64,000 nucleotides of DNA, from NCBI GenBank assembly GCA_900315745.1, contig ONAG01000011.1, forward strand, positions 1 to 64,000. The letters are read 5' to 3'. Numbering within the stretch: position 1 is the first letter of the stretch; each line of letters opens with the position of its first letter. The notes beneath the pieces were generated by a model. That model was given only the letters and a program-made list of their open reading frames with translations. It was not told where the DNA came from and ran no database searches. Both the position numbers and the translations under genes were made by a program. This stretch comes from an uncultured Prevotellaceae bacterium. Lineage in GTDB: Bacteria > Bacteroidota > Bacteroidia > Bacteroidales > Bacteroidaceae. This document shows, piece by piece, positions 42,763-52,437 of the stretch.

Positions 42763-45504
42763 ATGCAAAAACTTATTGTTCTAAGTGCAACCCTTCTGTT
42801 CTTCCCCTTTGCGTCAAGAGCAGAAGAGGGGAAGGTTCTATCTTCTGAAGCACCAACAGACTCTCAGTATGTATGGAACAAAAATCTCGACGAAATCGTT
42901 GTCACTGGTCAGGGCGGAGCCGTTTCCAAGCGCCGTCTTTCTTCCAACATCACTAAGCTATCAGCCGCAGAACTGGAAAAGTTGCCAACGGGCCGCATAG
43001 ACCAGATGCTGCAGAATGCACTGCCAAATGTGCAGATAACACTTACCAACGGACAGCCTGGCACCACATCGATGATAAAGTCGAGAGGATTGTCATCTGC
43101 ATTCACCAATTCCACGCCTGTGATATATGTTGACGGCGTGCGAGTGGACAACATGAACACTGGTTCGTCACTTTTCAACGTGATGAACAATGCATACGGC
43201 AACATCAACGGACAGACAGCCGCTTCAAGTGCCATTGGAGACATACCAATGGAGAACATCGACCATATAGAATATGTTCCTGGCGGAGCTGCCACAACTC
43301 TATATGGTTCGGACGCCGCCAACGGCGTGTTGCAAATCTTCACCAAAAAACATGGCACAGGAAGATTCAACGCCTCGGCAACAGCACAGATAGGATGGGA
43401 CGTTGCCAACTCACAATACTACCATTTCGACAGGACGAAAGACCTACTCCACCAAATGGGATTCCAACAGAAATATGGACTGTCGTTCTCAGGTGGTACA
43501 GAGCGCATGGGTTACTCTCTGGGTGCCAGCATGAGCCAAAACACAGGGACTATCATACACAACGGCAATGAACAGAAGAAATACGACTTGCGTTTCGGCA
43601 CGTCCATCCGTATGAACTCGATGCTGAAATACACCAACTCGTTCGGTTTCGTATCTGAAGAATACAAGCGCAACCGCAATGGCAACCAAGGATACTATAC
43701 AGGACTATGGTTTGCAGAGGGAAGCGCAGCCGCAAACTTCACCTACCAAGGACAAGATGGTTCTCAGAAAAACTTCTCCGCAGACATCGATGCTGCAAGT
43801 CCATATGAATATGAAATGATGAAAGCATTCGTTTCTCAAGCTGAAGCACTGCAAGACCACAAGGAAGAAGTGAAGCGCTTTCAAACATCGCAGCAATTGG
43901 AATTCACACCTATAAAAAACCTTACGTTCCAAGCCACTCTCGGTGTAGATTACCGCTACAACACCGACAAGCTGGTGGAGACAAACAAATATCTCATACA
44001 TACACAGATGAAACCTGCTGGCACAACAGATGCTGGCAGTGTGGCAAACTACGACCGCAACTATTTTGGGGTAACAGGAGAACTCAACGGACAATGGAAA
44101 TACTACCATGATGACCTCTTCAGCAACATCATCACAGGTGGATTCCAATACTTCAGCACCCACGACCACCAAAGCCTTTATAAAGGGCAAAACGTGCGCG
44201 ACGGAGCACGAATCATGTCTGGTGCTGGCACAATATATGCCGATGAATGGTTGAGCTACCTGCACAGCTATGGTGGATTCCTGCAAGACAACTTCGGATG
44301 GAGAAACCGTTATTATCTCGACCTCGGACTGCGCCTGGACTACAACACCGCCTTCGGAGACAAAGTGGGTTTGCAAGCTTATCCCAAGGTGGGACTGTCG
44401 TATATCATCTCTGATGAACCCTGGATGAGACAGATGGTCATCGATGGTTGGGTGAACTCACTTAAAATGATGGCAAATTATGGTGTGGCGGGCAGTTACC
44501 CACCAGCTTTCGAGTATCAGCGCACCATAGAGGTTAGCTCTTATCTCGACAAACAAGCCAATACCTTTGGAAAGAATGGAAATCCAGACCTCGGGCCTGA
44601 GAAAAAACACTCTTTCGAGGTGGGTGTGCAGGGTGTTTTCTTCCACAACATACTCAACTTCGGCCTGACATTCTATAACGCCATCACACGCGACGCTCTT
44701 TTCAGCGTACCTACACTTCCATCTTCTGGCCAGTCAAGCTCATATCTTGCCAATATCGGCAAGATACGCAACAGCGGCATAGAGATGTATATTGGGGCTA
44801 ACATCATCGACAACGAGGAATGGGGCCTGAGCATGAGAACATCGCTCAACACCAATAGGAACAAGGTGCTCTCAACTGGCGGAGTTGTCCCATTCTCCAT
44901 CGGCGGATTCTCGTCACGCACCATCACCACTATGGTGGAAGAGGGCAAGTCGGTGGGATTCCTCAGAGGAACAGCCACAACACTGAATGCCGACAACACC
45001 GTGAAAGAGACATTATACAACCAAGACCTGGGCAGAACCATACCTACAGTGTATGGAAACTTTTCTTTTTCTGCTCGATGGCGCAAACTGAACCTAACAC
45101 TGACAGGCGACTACCAGACAGGGGCTTACGTTCACTCCTTCGACCGACAGTTCCGCTTCTCGAAAGGCATCAAGGACAATGCCATACCAGAGGCTGCACT
45201 GCAAGGGACAACACAAGCCAAGACCTGGCTCAACTTCACCAACTTCTTCGTGGAGAAGGCTGACTTCGTGAAAATACGCAACATCGGCGTGGACTACACT
45301 TTCAACTTCCCTAATCATGTCATCCACCAGCTCAACTTGGCTTTCAATGTCTATAACCCTCTATCATGGTCAAGCAGCAGCGTAGATCCTGAAGCGGTGC
45401 TTAGTGGAGCTCGCTCACAAGGCGCTGTAGCAACAGGCGGACTGAGTTACAGCAGTTACAGCCTGCCACGACAATTTGTGATGACTGCAAAAGTGAATTT
45501 TTAA
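42763..45504 (+). CDS. SusC/RagA-like TonB-dependent receptor
   Basis: A 913-residue outer-membrane transporter with signal peptide (1-20), plug domain (about 45-200: DEIVVTGQGG, VIYVDGVRVDNM, ENIDHIEYVPGGAATTLYG) and barrel to the C-terminal Phe (VTAKVNF). It lacks the carboxypeptidase-like N-terminal domain of many SusC proteins, so it begins soon after the signal with the TonB-box region. The SusD-like gene follows after 29 bases. Together they should form the lidded importer. Substrate unknown; the phosphodiesterase after it suggests a phosphorylated ligand (inference). Confidence 0.92.
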   Translation: MQKLIVLSATLLFFPFASRAEEGKVLSSEAPTDSQYVWNKNLDEIVVTGQGGAVSKRRLSSNITKLSAAELEKLPTGRIDQMLQNALPNVQITLTNGQPGTTSMIKSRGLSSAFTNSTPVIYVDGVRVDNMNTGSSLFNVMNNAYGNINGQTAASSAIGDIPMENIDHIEYVPGGAATTLYGSDAANGVLQIFTKKHGTGRFNASATAQIGWDVANSQYYHFDRTKDLLHQMGFQQKYGLSFSGGTERMGYSLGASMSQNTGTIIHNGNEQKKYDLRFGTSIRMNSMLKYTNSFGFVSEEYKRNRNGNQGYYTGLWFAEGSAAANFTYQGQDGSQKNFSADIDAASPYEYEMMKAFVSQAEALQDHKEEVKRFQTSQQLEFTPIKNLTFQATLGVDYRYNTDKLVETNKYLIHTQMKPAGTTDAGSVANYDRNYFGVTGELNGQWKYYHDDLFSNIITGGFQYFSTHDHQSLYKGQNVRDGARIMSGAGTIYADEWLSYLHSYGGFLQDNFGWRNRYYLDLGLRLDYNTAFGDKVGLQAYPKVGLSYIISDEPWMRQMVIDGWVNSLKMMANYGVAGSYPPAFEYQRTIEVSSYLDKQANTFGKNGNPDLGPEKKHSFEVGVQGVFFHNILNFGLTFYNAITRDALFSVPTLPSSGQSSSYLANIGKIRNSGIEMYIGANIIDNEEWGLSMRTSLNTNRNKVLSTGGVVPFSIGGFSSRTITTMVEEGKSVGFLRGTATTLNADNTVKETLYNQDLGRTIPTVYGNFSFSARWRKLNLTLTGDYQTGAYVHSFDRQFRFSKGIKDNAIPEAALQGTTQAKTWLNFTNFFVEKADFVKIRNIGVDYTFNFPNHVIHQLNLAFNVYNPLSWSSSSVDPEAVLSGARSQGAVATGGLSYSSYSLPRQFVMTAKVNF

Positions 45505-45533
45505 ACTTCTGTTCACCATTTATTTTGAAAAAG

Positions 45534-46955
45534 ATGAAAACGAGATATATCACCATGATGATGGCAGCAACACTTCTTGGCAGTTGCGACCTGGTGACAC
45601 CCGACGAAATAATAAACCCCAACGTAGATGAATCGACCTTCCTAAATTCCGACAACCCAATGGAAACATGGGTGAACGGAACAGAAAAGGAGTTCGCACT
45701 CAACATCTCGGACTTCGTGGAATTGATGGAGATCCTCTCCGACAACTACTTCAACAATTACACCCGTTCAAGCAAGGTGTTCGACATTCCACAACTGCTT
45801 TATACCGACGCTGATGTGACCAACCTGCAACGACATGTGGGGGCATTGCGTGAAATGGCTGACTACGGTCTCACAAGGGTGGCGTCCGCCGACAAGAACA
45901 CCACTGATGCCGACCGGTTTCACCTGCTTTACATCAAGGCTTACTCATTCCTACTTGCCGGGGACTTCTTCAGGGCTTTGCCTACGACTAATGGTGGTGA
46001 TGCAGTGGAATGGAACGAACAGTTGAAAAAGGCAATGGAAGTGCTCGACGACGCCATCAAACTGGCACAGACAGACGAAGAGCGTGCTTTCATCCACACC
46101 CTTCATGCACGTGCAGCATACAGGATTGGCGACAGGGAACAGGCCACAAGCCATGCACGACAGGCTCTGTCTTGTTCCAACAACTTCTACAAGCAGGTGC
46201 TGTTCGACAGCAAGAACAATGTTTTGAACAGAGCGCAAGAAGCCATCTGGTCAGACTGGTTCCAACCTCTGCCAAGACTTGACTTCCTCGACCCCAAATA
46301 CTTCCAGATGAGCAGCACCGACCAATGTCCCATAACCATTGCAAAAGCAGAAGAGAACTATCTCATTCTTGCTGAGGCAGCCTTGGCAGCCAACAACCTG
46401 ACAGAGGCAAAAGGACATTTGTCAACTCTCTTGAAACTGGTGAAGTCAAGGCCCATACAGACTGACATAAACGACCAACTGGAAGGACGTTACAATGGTG
46501 GATTGAAATCTTTCCCCAACGACCCTTCATATCGTGTACAGGCATCGCCATCAGACTCTCTACGCTCTAATCTGATCATCGACCGCCGGCCACCCTTCCT
46601 GATATCCATACCTTATATCTCGGGGACATCGGTTACACAAGAGATGATTGACGGACTCGACAGCCACGATAGCGCCCTCGAACTGACATATCTCATGCGA
46701 CAAGAAATATTCTTCGCCGAGGGACGGAGACCTGCCGACCTGGGCATACGCCTGCCTCTCTGCGAAGTGGAGGCGGCAAAAGCCAACAATGGGGAAAAAT
46801 ATACAGAAGCATGGATTCCTTCTTTCGTGCCTTTGAATTATGGACTCGATGATTTCAAAGTAGATGACGAGACAAAGACTGTGACGATAACATACAACAT
46901 GAACCACATCATAATGCAAAATGCAAAGTCACCTGATGTGGCTCCCTTCGAGTGA
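45534..46955 (+). CDS. SusD/RagB-like surface lipoprotein
   Basis: About 473 residues. The signal ends at a lipobox (ATLLGSC), so it should be anchored at the outer membrane, acting as the lid of the SusC-like channel. TPR-type helical repeats appear as LLYIKAYSFLLAGDFF and FIHTLHARAAYRIGD, and the C-terminal region has LELTYLMRQEIFFAEGRRPADLGI, diagnostic for SusD/RagB. The start is the ATG at 45534, following a TTG in frame. Confidence 0.9.
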   Translation: MKTRYITMMMAATLLGSCDLVTPDEIINPNVDESTFLNSDNPMETWVNGTEKEFALNISDFVELMEILSDNYFNNYTRSSKVFDIPQLLYTDADVTNLQRHVGALREMADYGLTRVASADKNTTDADRFHLLYIKAYSFLLAGDFFRALPTTNGGDAVEWNEQLKKAMEVLDDAIKLAQTDEERAFIHTLHARAAYRIGDREQATSHARQALSCSNNFYKQVLFDSKNNVLNRAQEAIWSDWFQPLPRLDFLDPKYFQMSSTDQCPITIAKAEENYLILAEAALAANNLTEAKGHLSTLLKLVKSRPIQTDINDQLEGRYNGGLKSFPNDPSYRVQASPSDSLRSNLIIDRRPPFLISIPYISGTSVTQEMIDGLDSHDSALELTYLMRQEIFFAEGRRPADLGIRLPLCEVEAAKANNGEKYTEAWIPSFVPLNYGLDDFKVDDETKTVTITYNMNHIIMQNAKSPDVAPFE

Positions 46956-46998
46956 TTATCCCAACATAACACATTACAACAAAAATAATCAAAGCAAC

Positions 46999-48318
46999 AT
47001 GAAGGCGGCATCTGTCATTCGTAGATGGGCGACACTTGTGGTGTTTGCCATGCTCACAAACATCGCGGCACACTCGCAAATAAATGTTACACCTCGATAC
47101 GTGATGCTCATCACCATCGACGGACTGCGAGCCGAGATGATAGACGACCCCCTGATGCCTTCTCCCTTCCTGAAGATGATGAGTCGAGAAGGATTGCGCA
47201 TCAAACGCGTGGTGGGCATTCCTCCAGCAGCCACCTATCCCTCGCACACCACATTGGTGACAGGAGAAGTGCCAGCACGACACAGGGTGTTCTACAACCG
47301 ACCTTTCCTCTGGAACAAAGACACTGCACGCATCAGCTATTGGTATGCCGACAGCATTGCCGTACCTACCATCTGGCAACATGTTCACGAAGCTGGATAC
47401 AAGACGGCATCACTCTTCTGGCCTGTTTCTACTGGTAGCCCATACATCGACTACAACGTACCCGAATTCTGGTCGCTTGACTATAGCTGCGACCAAATGG
47501 AATACATCAAGCCCTTCTGTACACCAGCAGGCATTCTCGACGAACTGGAACGTAACGCTTGCGGCAAACTCGACACCATCACTTACCAAGCAGGGTCGTT
47601 GCAACGTGACGGAAGAACGGCTGCCATGGCAAACTACTTGATGAACCATTACCAGCCACGACTGACCACCATCCATCTCATCACAACCGACTACAGCCAA
47701 CATGCCCTCGGCACGCAGAGCCAACAACTACTCCAGGACATGGGAAGTGCCGACCATGCCGTGGGTTCCATCCTCGAAAATCTCCGACTGACACATCGTC
47801 TCGACAGTACGGTGATTATCGTAACTGGCGACCATGGCTTCTGCGACTATGACAAGACGCTTAGTCCCAACGTGTGGCTGACAAGAGCTGGACTACTCAG
47901 CGAACAACCAGGAGGGAAATGGAAGGCTTGTTTCTACGGAGGCGGGAACACCAGTTTCCTCTACCTCAAAAAAAACAGCGACAAGAAAACTCTTCGACGC
48001 ATACGCAAACTGCTCGACAGTCTGCCCGATGAAGAACGTGCTCTTTTCCGCATCGTGGAAAAGGAGGAGCTGACAACGAAAGGCGCCGACCCTGCCGCCT
48101 TCTTGGCATTGGAACCCAATGTGGGGGTTGCGGTGACCAACAACCGCACTGGAAAGGTGATAGAACATCGAAAAGGTGGCACACATGGCTTCTTAAGCGG
48201 ACAAGATGCCACCACACTCATAGCTTATGGTGTGGGCATTCAGCCAAGCGAACAAGACTCCATCAAGCAGACAGCCATAGCCTCCTGGATTCTTAAAATG
48301 CTCGGAATAGAGAAATAA
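46999..48318 (+). CDS. Type I phosphodiesterase / nucleotide pyrophosphatase (NPP family), exported
   Basis: About 439 residues with a signal peptide (1-26). The alkaline-phosphatase-type fold shows Asp41 in TIDGLR, the nucleophile Thr79 in ATYPSHTTLVTG, and later metal ligands in TTDYSQHALGTQS and VTGDHGFCDYD. Such enzymes cut phosphodiester or pyrophosphate bonds of nucleotides or lipids in the periplasm or on the surface. The gene starts 43 bases after the SusD-like gene in the same direction and is probably in its operon. The start at 46999 gives a normal signal. Confidence 0.9.
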   Translation: MKAASVIRRWATLVVFAMLTNIAAHSQINVTPRYVMLITIDGLRAEMIDDPLMPSPFLKMMSREGLRIKRVVGIPPAATYPSHTTLVTGEVPARHRVFYNRPFLWNKDTARISYWYADSIAVPTIWQHVHEAGYKTASLFWPVSTGSPYIDYNVPEFWSLDYSCDQMEYIKPFCTPAGILDELERNACGKLDTITYQAGSLQRDGRTAAMANYLMNHYQPRLTTIHLITTDYSQHALGTQSQQLLQDMGSADHAVGSILENLRLTHRLDSTVIIVTGDHGFCDYDKTLSPNVWLTRAGLLSEQPGGKWKACFYGGGNTSFLYLKKNSDKKTLRRIRKLLDSLPDEERALFRIVEKEELTTKGADPAAFLALEPNVGVAVTNNRTGKVIEHRKGGTHGFLSGQDATTLIAYGVGIQPSEQDSIKQTAIASWILKMLGIEK

Positions 48319-48356
48319 AGACACTTAAAGACCTAAGGACCTAAAGACCTTAAAGA
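48316..48356 (+). repeat. CTTAAAGACC-type repeat cluster after the phosphodiesterase gene
   Basis: Three imperfect direct copies of (C)TTAAAGACC / CTAAGGACC / CTAAAGACC lie immediately after the stop codon and abut the sufB promoter repeat. Related sequences form the terminators at 30455 and 39861, but here the arms only make a short stem. Confidence 0.6.
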
Positions 48357-48408
48357 GCAAAAACTTCGTGTTTTGTTTTGCATTACGCTCGACATGCACT
48401 ACCTTTGC
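48357..48408 (+). promoter_or_regulatory. sufB promoter, copy 2 of the 52-bp promoter-bearing repeat
   Basis: TTTG (48377-48380), 19 bases, TACCTTTG (48400-48407). The leader to the ATG is about 17 bases. Compare the unit upstream of metG. Confidence 0.8.
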
Positions 48409-48430
48409 TTGCGCAAATTGCGTATTGACA

Positions 48431-49930
48431 ATGATGGAAGACAAAGAAAAGAACAAAAAAACGCACGACAAGATAGAAAACGAGGCAACAGCGCACGATG
48501 ACAACGAACTTGTGCGCCGCATTGCTGAACAAAAATACGAATTCGGATTCACCACCAACATACACACGGAAATTATAGAAAAAGGTCTGAACGAAGACGT
48601 GGTGAGACTTATCTCCCAAAAGAAGGGTGAACCCGAATGGCTGCTACAGTTCAGACTACAAGCCTTCAGATATTGGACAACTCTCAAGGAGCCAAGATGG
48701 GGTCATGTGCATGTGCCTGAAGTGGACTACCAATCCATCTCCTACTATGCCGACCCAATGGCAAAGAAACCACAAAACAAAGAGATAGATCCCGAACTGG
48801 AAAAGACATTCGACAAACTGGGCATACCTCTGGAAGAACGTCTCGCCCTAAGCGGAACTGCTGTGGACGCCATCATGGACTCCGTGTCGGTGAAGACCAC
48901 TTTCAAGGAAAAATTGGCAGAGAAAGGAATAATATTCTGTTCCATCGGCGACGCCGTGAAACAACATCCCGACTTGGTGAAACAATACCTCGGTACGGTG
49001 GTGCCATACCGTGACAATTTCTATGCAGCACTCAACAGCGCCGTGTTCAGCGACGGGTCGTTCGTGTTCATCCCGAAAGGGGTGCGATGCCCCATGGAAC
49101 TGAGCAGCTACTTCCGCATCAACGCCCGCAACACAGGACAATTTGAAAGAACACTCATCATCGCCGACGATGACGCCTACGTGAGCTATCTCGAAGGTTG
49201 CACAGCACCCATGAGAGACGAAAACCAACTGCATGCTGCCATCGTGGAAATAATAGTGAACAACCACGCAGAGGTGAAATACTCCACTGTGCAAAACTGG
49301 TATCCAGGCGACGAAAAAGGACGTGGAGGAGTACTTAACCTTGTGACCAAGAGAGGAGACCTCAGAGGTGAAGGCAGCAAACTGTCGTGGACTCAAGTGG
49401 AAACTGGTAGTGCAATAACATGGAAATATCCTTCATGCATCCTAAGAGGCAACAACTCTCAAGCTGAGTTCTATAGTGTAGCCGTCACGAACAATTACCA
49501 AGAGGCTGACACGGGGACAAAAATGATACATATCGGAAAAAACACTAAATCTACCATCATCTCAAAAGGCATTTCGGCAGGACACTCACAGAACTCTTAC
49601 CGAGGACTTGTCAGAGCCACTTCCAATGCCGACAACGCACGCAACTACTCCAGTTGCGACTCTCTGCTCCTGGGCAGCGAATGTGGGGCACACACCTTCC
49701 CCTACATGGACATACACAACGACACAGCAATAGTGGAGCACGAGGCCACCACATCAAAAATCAGCGAAGACCAACTCTTCTACTGCAATCAACGTGGCAT
49801 TCCGACAGAAGAAGCCGTGGGACTGATAGTCAATGGATATGCTAAAGAAGTGCTCAACAAGTTGCCCATGGAGTTTGCCGTAGAAGCCCAGAAACTTTTG
49901 TCCGTATCCTTGGAGGGCACAGTGGGATGA
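48431..49930 (+). CDS. sufB: Fe-S cluster assembly protein SufB
   Basis: About 499 residues of the SufB/SufD superfamily. SufB, with SufC and SufD, forms the scaffold on which Fe-S clusters are built. Conserved parts visible are [54 protein letters not shown] with the conserved Cys near the C-terminus, and a highly charged N-terminal 40 residues. The start is ATG 48431 (or the adjacent one at 48434). It is separated from sufC by 358 bp occupied by a repeat element. Confidence 0.96.
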   Translation: MMEDKEKNKKTHDKIENEATAHDDNELVRRIAEQKYEFGFTTNIHTEIIEKGLNEDVVRLISQKKGEPEWLLQFRLQAFRYWTTLKEPRWGHVHVPEVDYQSISYYADPMAKKPQNKEIDPELEKTFDKLGIPLEERLALSGTAVDAIMDSVSVKTTFKEKLAEKGIIFCSIGDAVKQHPDLVKQYLGTVVPYRDNFYAALNSAVFSDGSFVFIPKGVRCPMELSSYFRINARNTGQFERTLIIADDDAYVSYLEGCTAPMRDENQLHAAIVEIIVNNHAEVKYSTVQNWYPGDEKGRGGVLNLVTKRGDLRGEGSKLSWTQVETGSAITWKYPSCILRGNNSQAEFYSVAVTNNYQEADTGTKMIHIGKNTKSTIISKGISAGHSQNSYRGLVRATSNADNARNYSSCDSLLLGSECGAHTFPYMDIHNDTAIVEHEATTSKISEDQLFYCNQRGIPTEEAVGLIVNGYAKEVLNKLPMEFAVEAQKLLSVSLEGTVG

Positions 49931-49947
49931 CCACTGAATCATAAATC

Positions 49948-50272
49948 AAGTAGGTGATCAAAATTAGATGATAGTATTATATGATTTATTTGGATGCAGA
50001 TTTTTGCATAAATTGCTCACGCTCGACCATTCGCAAGCAAGCTTGCATGGCACTCGCTTACTCGCAATTTTCTCTCAGACGAAGGAGCATAGCGGGCTAT
50101 ATCACTGAGGATGAGTGAAAAAGATGCACCAAAGAAAGTTACGATTAAGCGATAGGAAAGCCAAATTTATTTGAGCTTGCCCGAGCGTGAGTAACTTCGG
50201 TAATACCAAACATAAAAGACTATAAGACACCTACAAGAATGATAGTTACAGATAATTTTTGATTACCTACTT
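49948..50272. mobile_element. MITE-like element between sufB and sufC
   Basis: Ends are inverted repeats: AAGTAGGTGATCAAAATTA (49948-49966) and the complement of TAATTTTTGATTACCTACTT (50253-50272), with one substitution and one extra base. An inner inverted repeat, CTCACGCTCG (50016-50025) and CGAGCGTGAG (50182-50191), and a small palindrome GCAAGCTTGC indicate a folded structure. No transposase gene or long frame lies inside. The element fills almost exactly the gap between the genes; its target-site duplication is unclear. Confidence 0.6.
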
Positions 50273-50288
50273 AAGAAAATACATACCT

Positions 50289-51053
50289 ATGCTCGAAGTA
50301 ATAAACCTACACGCAAAGATAGGCGACAAGGAAATCCTAAGAGGCATCAACCTCAAAATAAATGATGGAGAGACACACGCCATCATGGGGCCTAATGGTT
50401 CGGGAAAAAGCACTCTCAGCGCAGTGCTCACCGGCAATCCTCTCTATGAAGTGACAGAGGGTGAAGTGTGGTTCAATGGAAAAGACCTGCTCGCCATGAA
50501 ACCGGAAGACAGGGCACGCGAGGGCCTCTTCCTCTCATTCCAATACCCTGTGGAAATACCAGGTGTGTCGATGACCAATTTCATGAGAGCCGCCATCAAT
50601 GCCAAACGCGAATATCAAGGACTGGAACCTCTGAATGCCGCTGAATTCCTAAAGCTTATGCGCGAAAAGAGAAAAATAGTGGAACTCGACAGCAAATTGG
50701 CTCATAGGTCGGTGAATGAAGGATTCAGCGGAGGTGAGAAAAAACGCAACGAGATATTCCAAATGGCCATGCTCGAACCAAAACTCGCCATACTCGACGA
50801 GACTGACTCGGGACTCGACGTGGATGCCATGCGCATCGTGGCTGAGGGCGTCAACAAGATGCAGACACCAGAAACTTCCACCATCGTCATAACCCATTAC
50901 GAGAGACTGCTCGACATGATAAAGCCCGACGTGGTGCATGTGCTGTATCAAGGACGCATAGTGAAAACCGCCGGACCAGAACTGGCAAAGGAGATTGAAA
51001 CCAAAGGCTATGACTGGATAAAGACAAGCCAAAAAAGCGACGACAATGGGTAG
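50289..51053 (+). CDS. sufC: Fe-S cluster assembly ATPase SufC
   Basis: A 254-residue ABC ATPase: Walker A GPNGSGKST (about 34-42), ABC signature region FSGGEKKRNE (about 143-152) and Walker B LAILDETDSGLDVDA (about 164-178). It powers the SufBCD scaffold. The ATG at 50289 lies 16 bases after the MITE-like element; a short in-frame extension upstream overlaps that element and is not coding. It overlaps sufD by eight bases. No promoter of its own is evident. Confidence 0.97.
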   Translation: MLEVINLHAKIGDKEILRGINLKINDGETHAIMGPNGSGKSTLSAVLTGNPLYEVTEGEVWFNGKDLLAMKPEDRAREGLFLSFQYPVEIPGVSMTNFMRAAINAKREYQGLEPLNAAEFLKLMREKRKIVELDSKLAHRSVNEGFSGGEKKRNEIFQMAMLEPKLAILDETDSGLDVDAMRIVAEGVNKMQTPETSTIVITHYERLLDMIKPDVVHVLYQGRIVKTAGPELAKEIETKGYDWIKTSQKSDDNG

Positions 51054-52389
51054 CGAGCAACAATATATCGACCTCTACAGCCAGTGCCGACAAATGATAA
51101 TGCAGCACTCTGGGGGCGCACTCAACAACGTGCGGGACCTGGCTTTCGAGAACTTCAAACAAATGAAGTTCCCCAACAGGAGGGTGGAACGCTACAAATA
51201 CACCGACATGCAGGCTGTCTTCGCACCCGACCTCGGTCTCAACCTTAACAGACTCGAAATACCCACCAACCCATACGATGCCTTCAAGTGCGACGTGCCA
51301 AACCTGAGCACATCACTATACTTCGTGGTGAATGATGCCTTTTTTGACAAGGCTCTACCCAAAAGCCATCTCCCACAAGGAGTCATTGTTGACTCTCTGC
51401 GCAAAGTCGCCTCTGAGCAACCAAGCATCATTGACAAACATTATGGGAGATTGGCAAACTCTAAAGAGGACGCCGTGACAGCACTAAACACCATGCTCGC
51501 GCAAGACGGATTGTTGGTATATGTGCCTAAAGGAGTGGTGGTGGACAGGACCATACAAGTCATCAACATCCTGCGTTCGGACGTGGACTTGATGGTCAAT
51601 CGGCGCGTGCTCGTCATTCTCGAGGACCATGCTGAGGTCAAGTTGCTCTTCTGCGACCATGCTGCCGACGACAGGCTGTTCCTTGCCACAGAAGTGGTGG
51701 AGGCCTTCGTGGGCAATAATGCCTCTCTCGAACTATACACGCTCGAAGAGACTCACAACAAGAACTGCAGAGTGTGCAACACATACATCGAACAGCAGGC
51801 TGGAAGCAATGTGAAACACAACGTCATAACATTGCACAACGGACTGACACGCAACCTCACCAACATATCATTGGCAGGTGAAGGTGCTGAATGCCAACTC
51901 TACGGCTGTGCCATTTCCGACAAGCATCAGCATGTGGACAACAACACTCTCATCGACCACCAAGCGGCACACTGTACAAGTCACGAACGATACAAATATG
52001 TGCTCGACGGACAATCCACCGGAGCCTTTGCTGGAAGGGTACTTGTGAGACATGGTGCTCAACAGACAGAATCGGCAATGACAAACCAAAACCTATGCTC
52101 TACCAAAGAGTGCAGGATGTACACCCAGCCAATGCTTGAAATCTATGCCGACGATGTGAAATGCTCGCATGGAAGCACCGTGGGACAAATCAACGACGCC
52201 GCTCTCTTCTACATGCAGCAGAGGGGAATAAGCCTCAAGGAGGCAAGAATGCTGTTGCAAACAGCTTTTGTCAACGAGGTGATAGACCAAATGCACCTTG
52301 AACCGCTGCGCGACAGACTGCACTACCTCGTGGACAAGCGCTTCCGTGGCGAACTAAACAAATGTGAAGGCTGCAAACTGTGCAAGTAA
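51046..52389 (+). CDS. sufD: Fe-S cluster assembly protein SufD
   Basis: A 447-residue paralogue of SufB (C-terminal SUF domain about 190-420: conserved CSHGSTVGQINDAALFYMQQRG with the His). It partners SufB and SufC. The last residues, KCEGCKLCK, hold three cysteines spaced C-x2-C-x2-C, which is not needed for the fold and could bind a metal. Translation is likely coupled to sufC through the eight-base overlap. Confidence 0.93.
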   Translation: MGSEQQYIDLYSQCRQMIMQHSGGALNNVRDLAFENFKQMKFPNRRVERYKYTDMQAVFAPDLGLNLNRLEIPTNPYDAFKCDVPNLSTSLYFVVNDAFFDKALPKSHLPQGVIVDSLRKVASEQPSIIDKHYGRLANSKEDAVTALNTMLAQDGLLVYVPKGVVVDRTIQVINILRSDVDLMVNRRVLVILEDHAEVKLLFCDHAADDRLFLATEVVEAFVGNNASLELYTLEETHNKNCRVCNTYIEQQAGSNVKHNVITLHNGLTRNLTNISLAGEGAECQLYGCAISDKHQHVDNNTLIDHQAAHCTSHERYKYVLDGQSTGAFAGRVLVRHGAQQTESAMTNQNLCSTKECRMYTQPMLEIYADDVKCSHGSTVGQINDAALFYMQQRGISLKEARMLLQTAFVNEVIDQMHLEPLRDRLHYLVDKRFRGELNKCEGCKLCK

Positions 52390-52437
52390 GCGGTTGACAA
52401 CAATCACCGATAGTGTTTTATCATACATTCGACCAAC

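Noticed and set aside
50259..50288. In-frame extension of sufC
   Set aside because: It reads into the inverted repeat of the MITE-like element.
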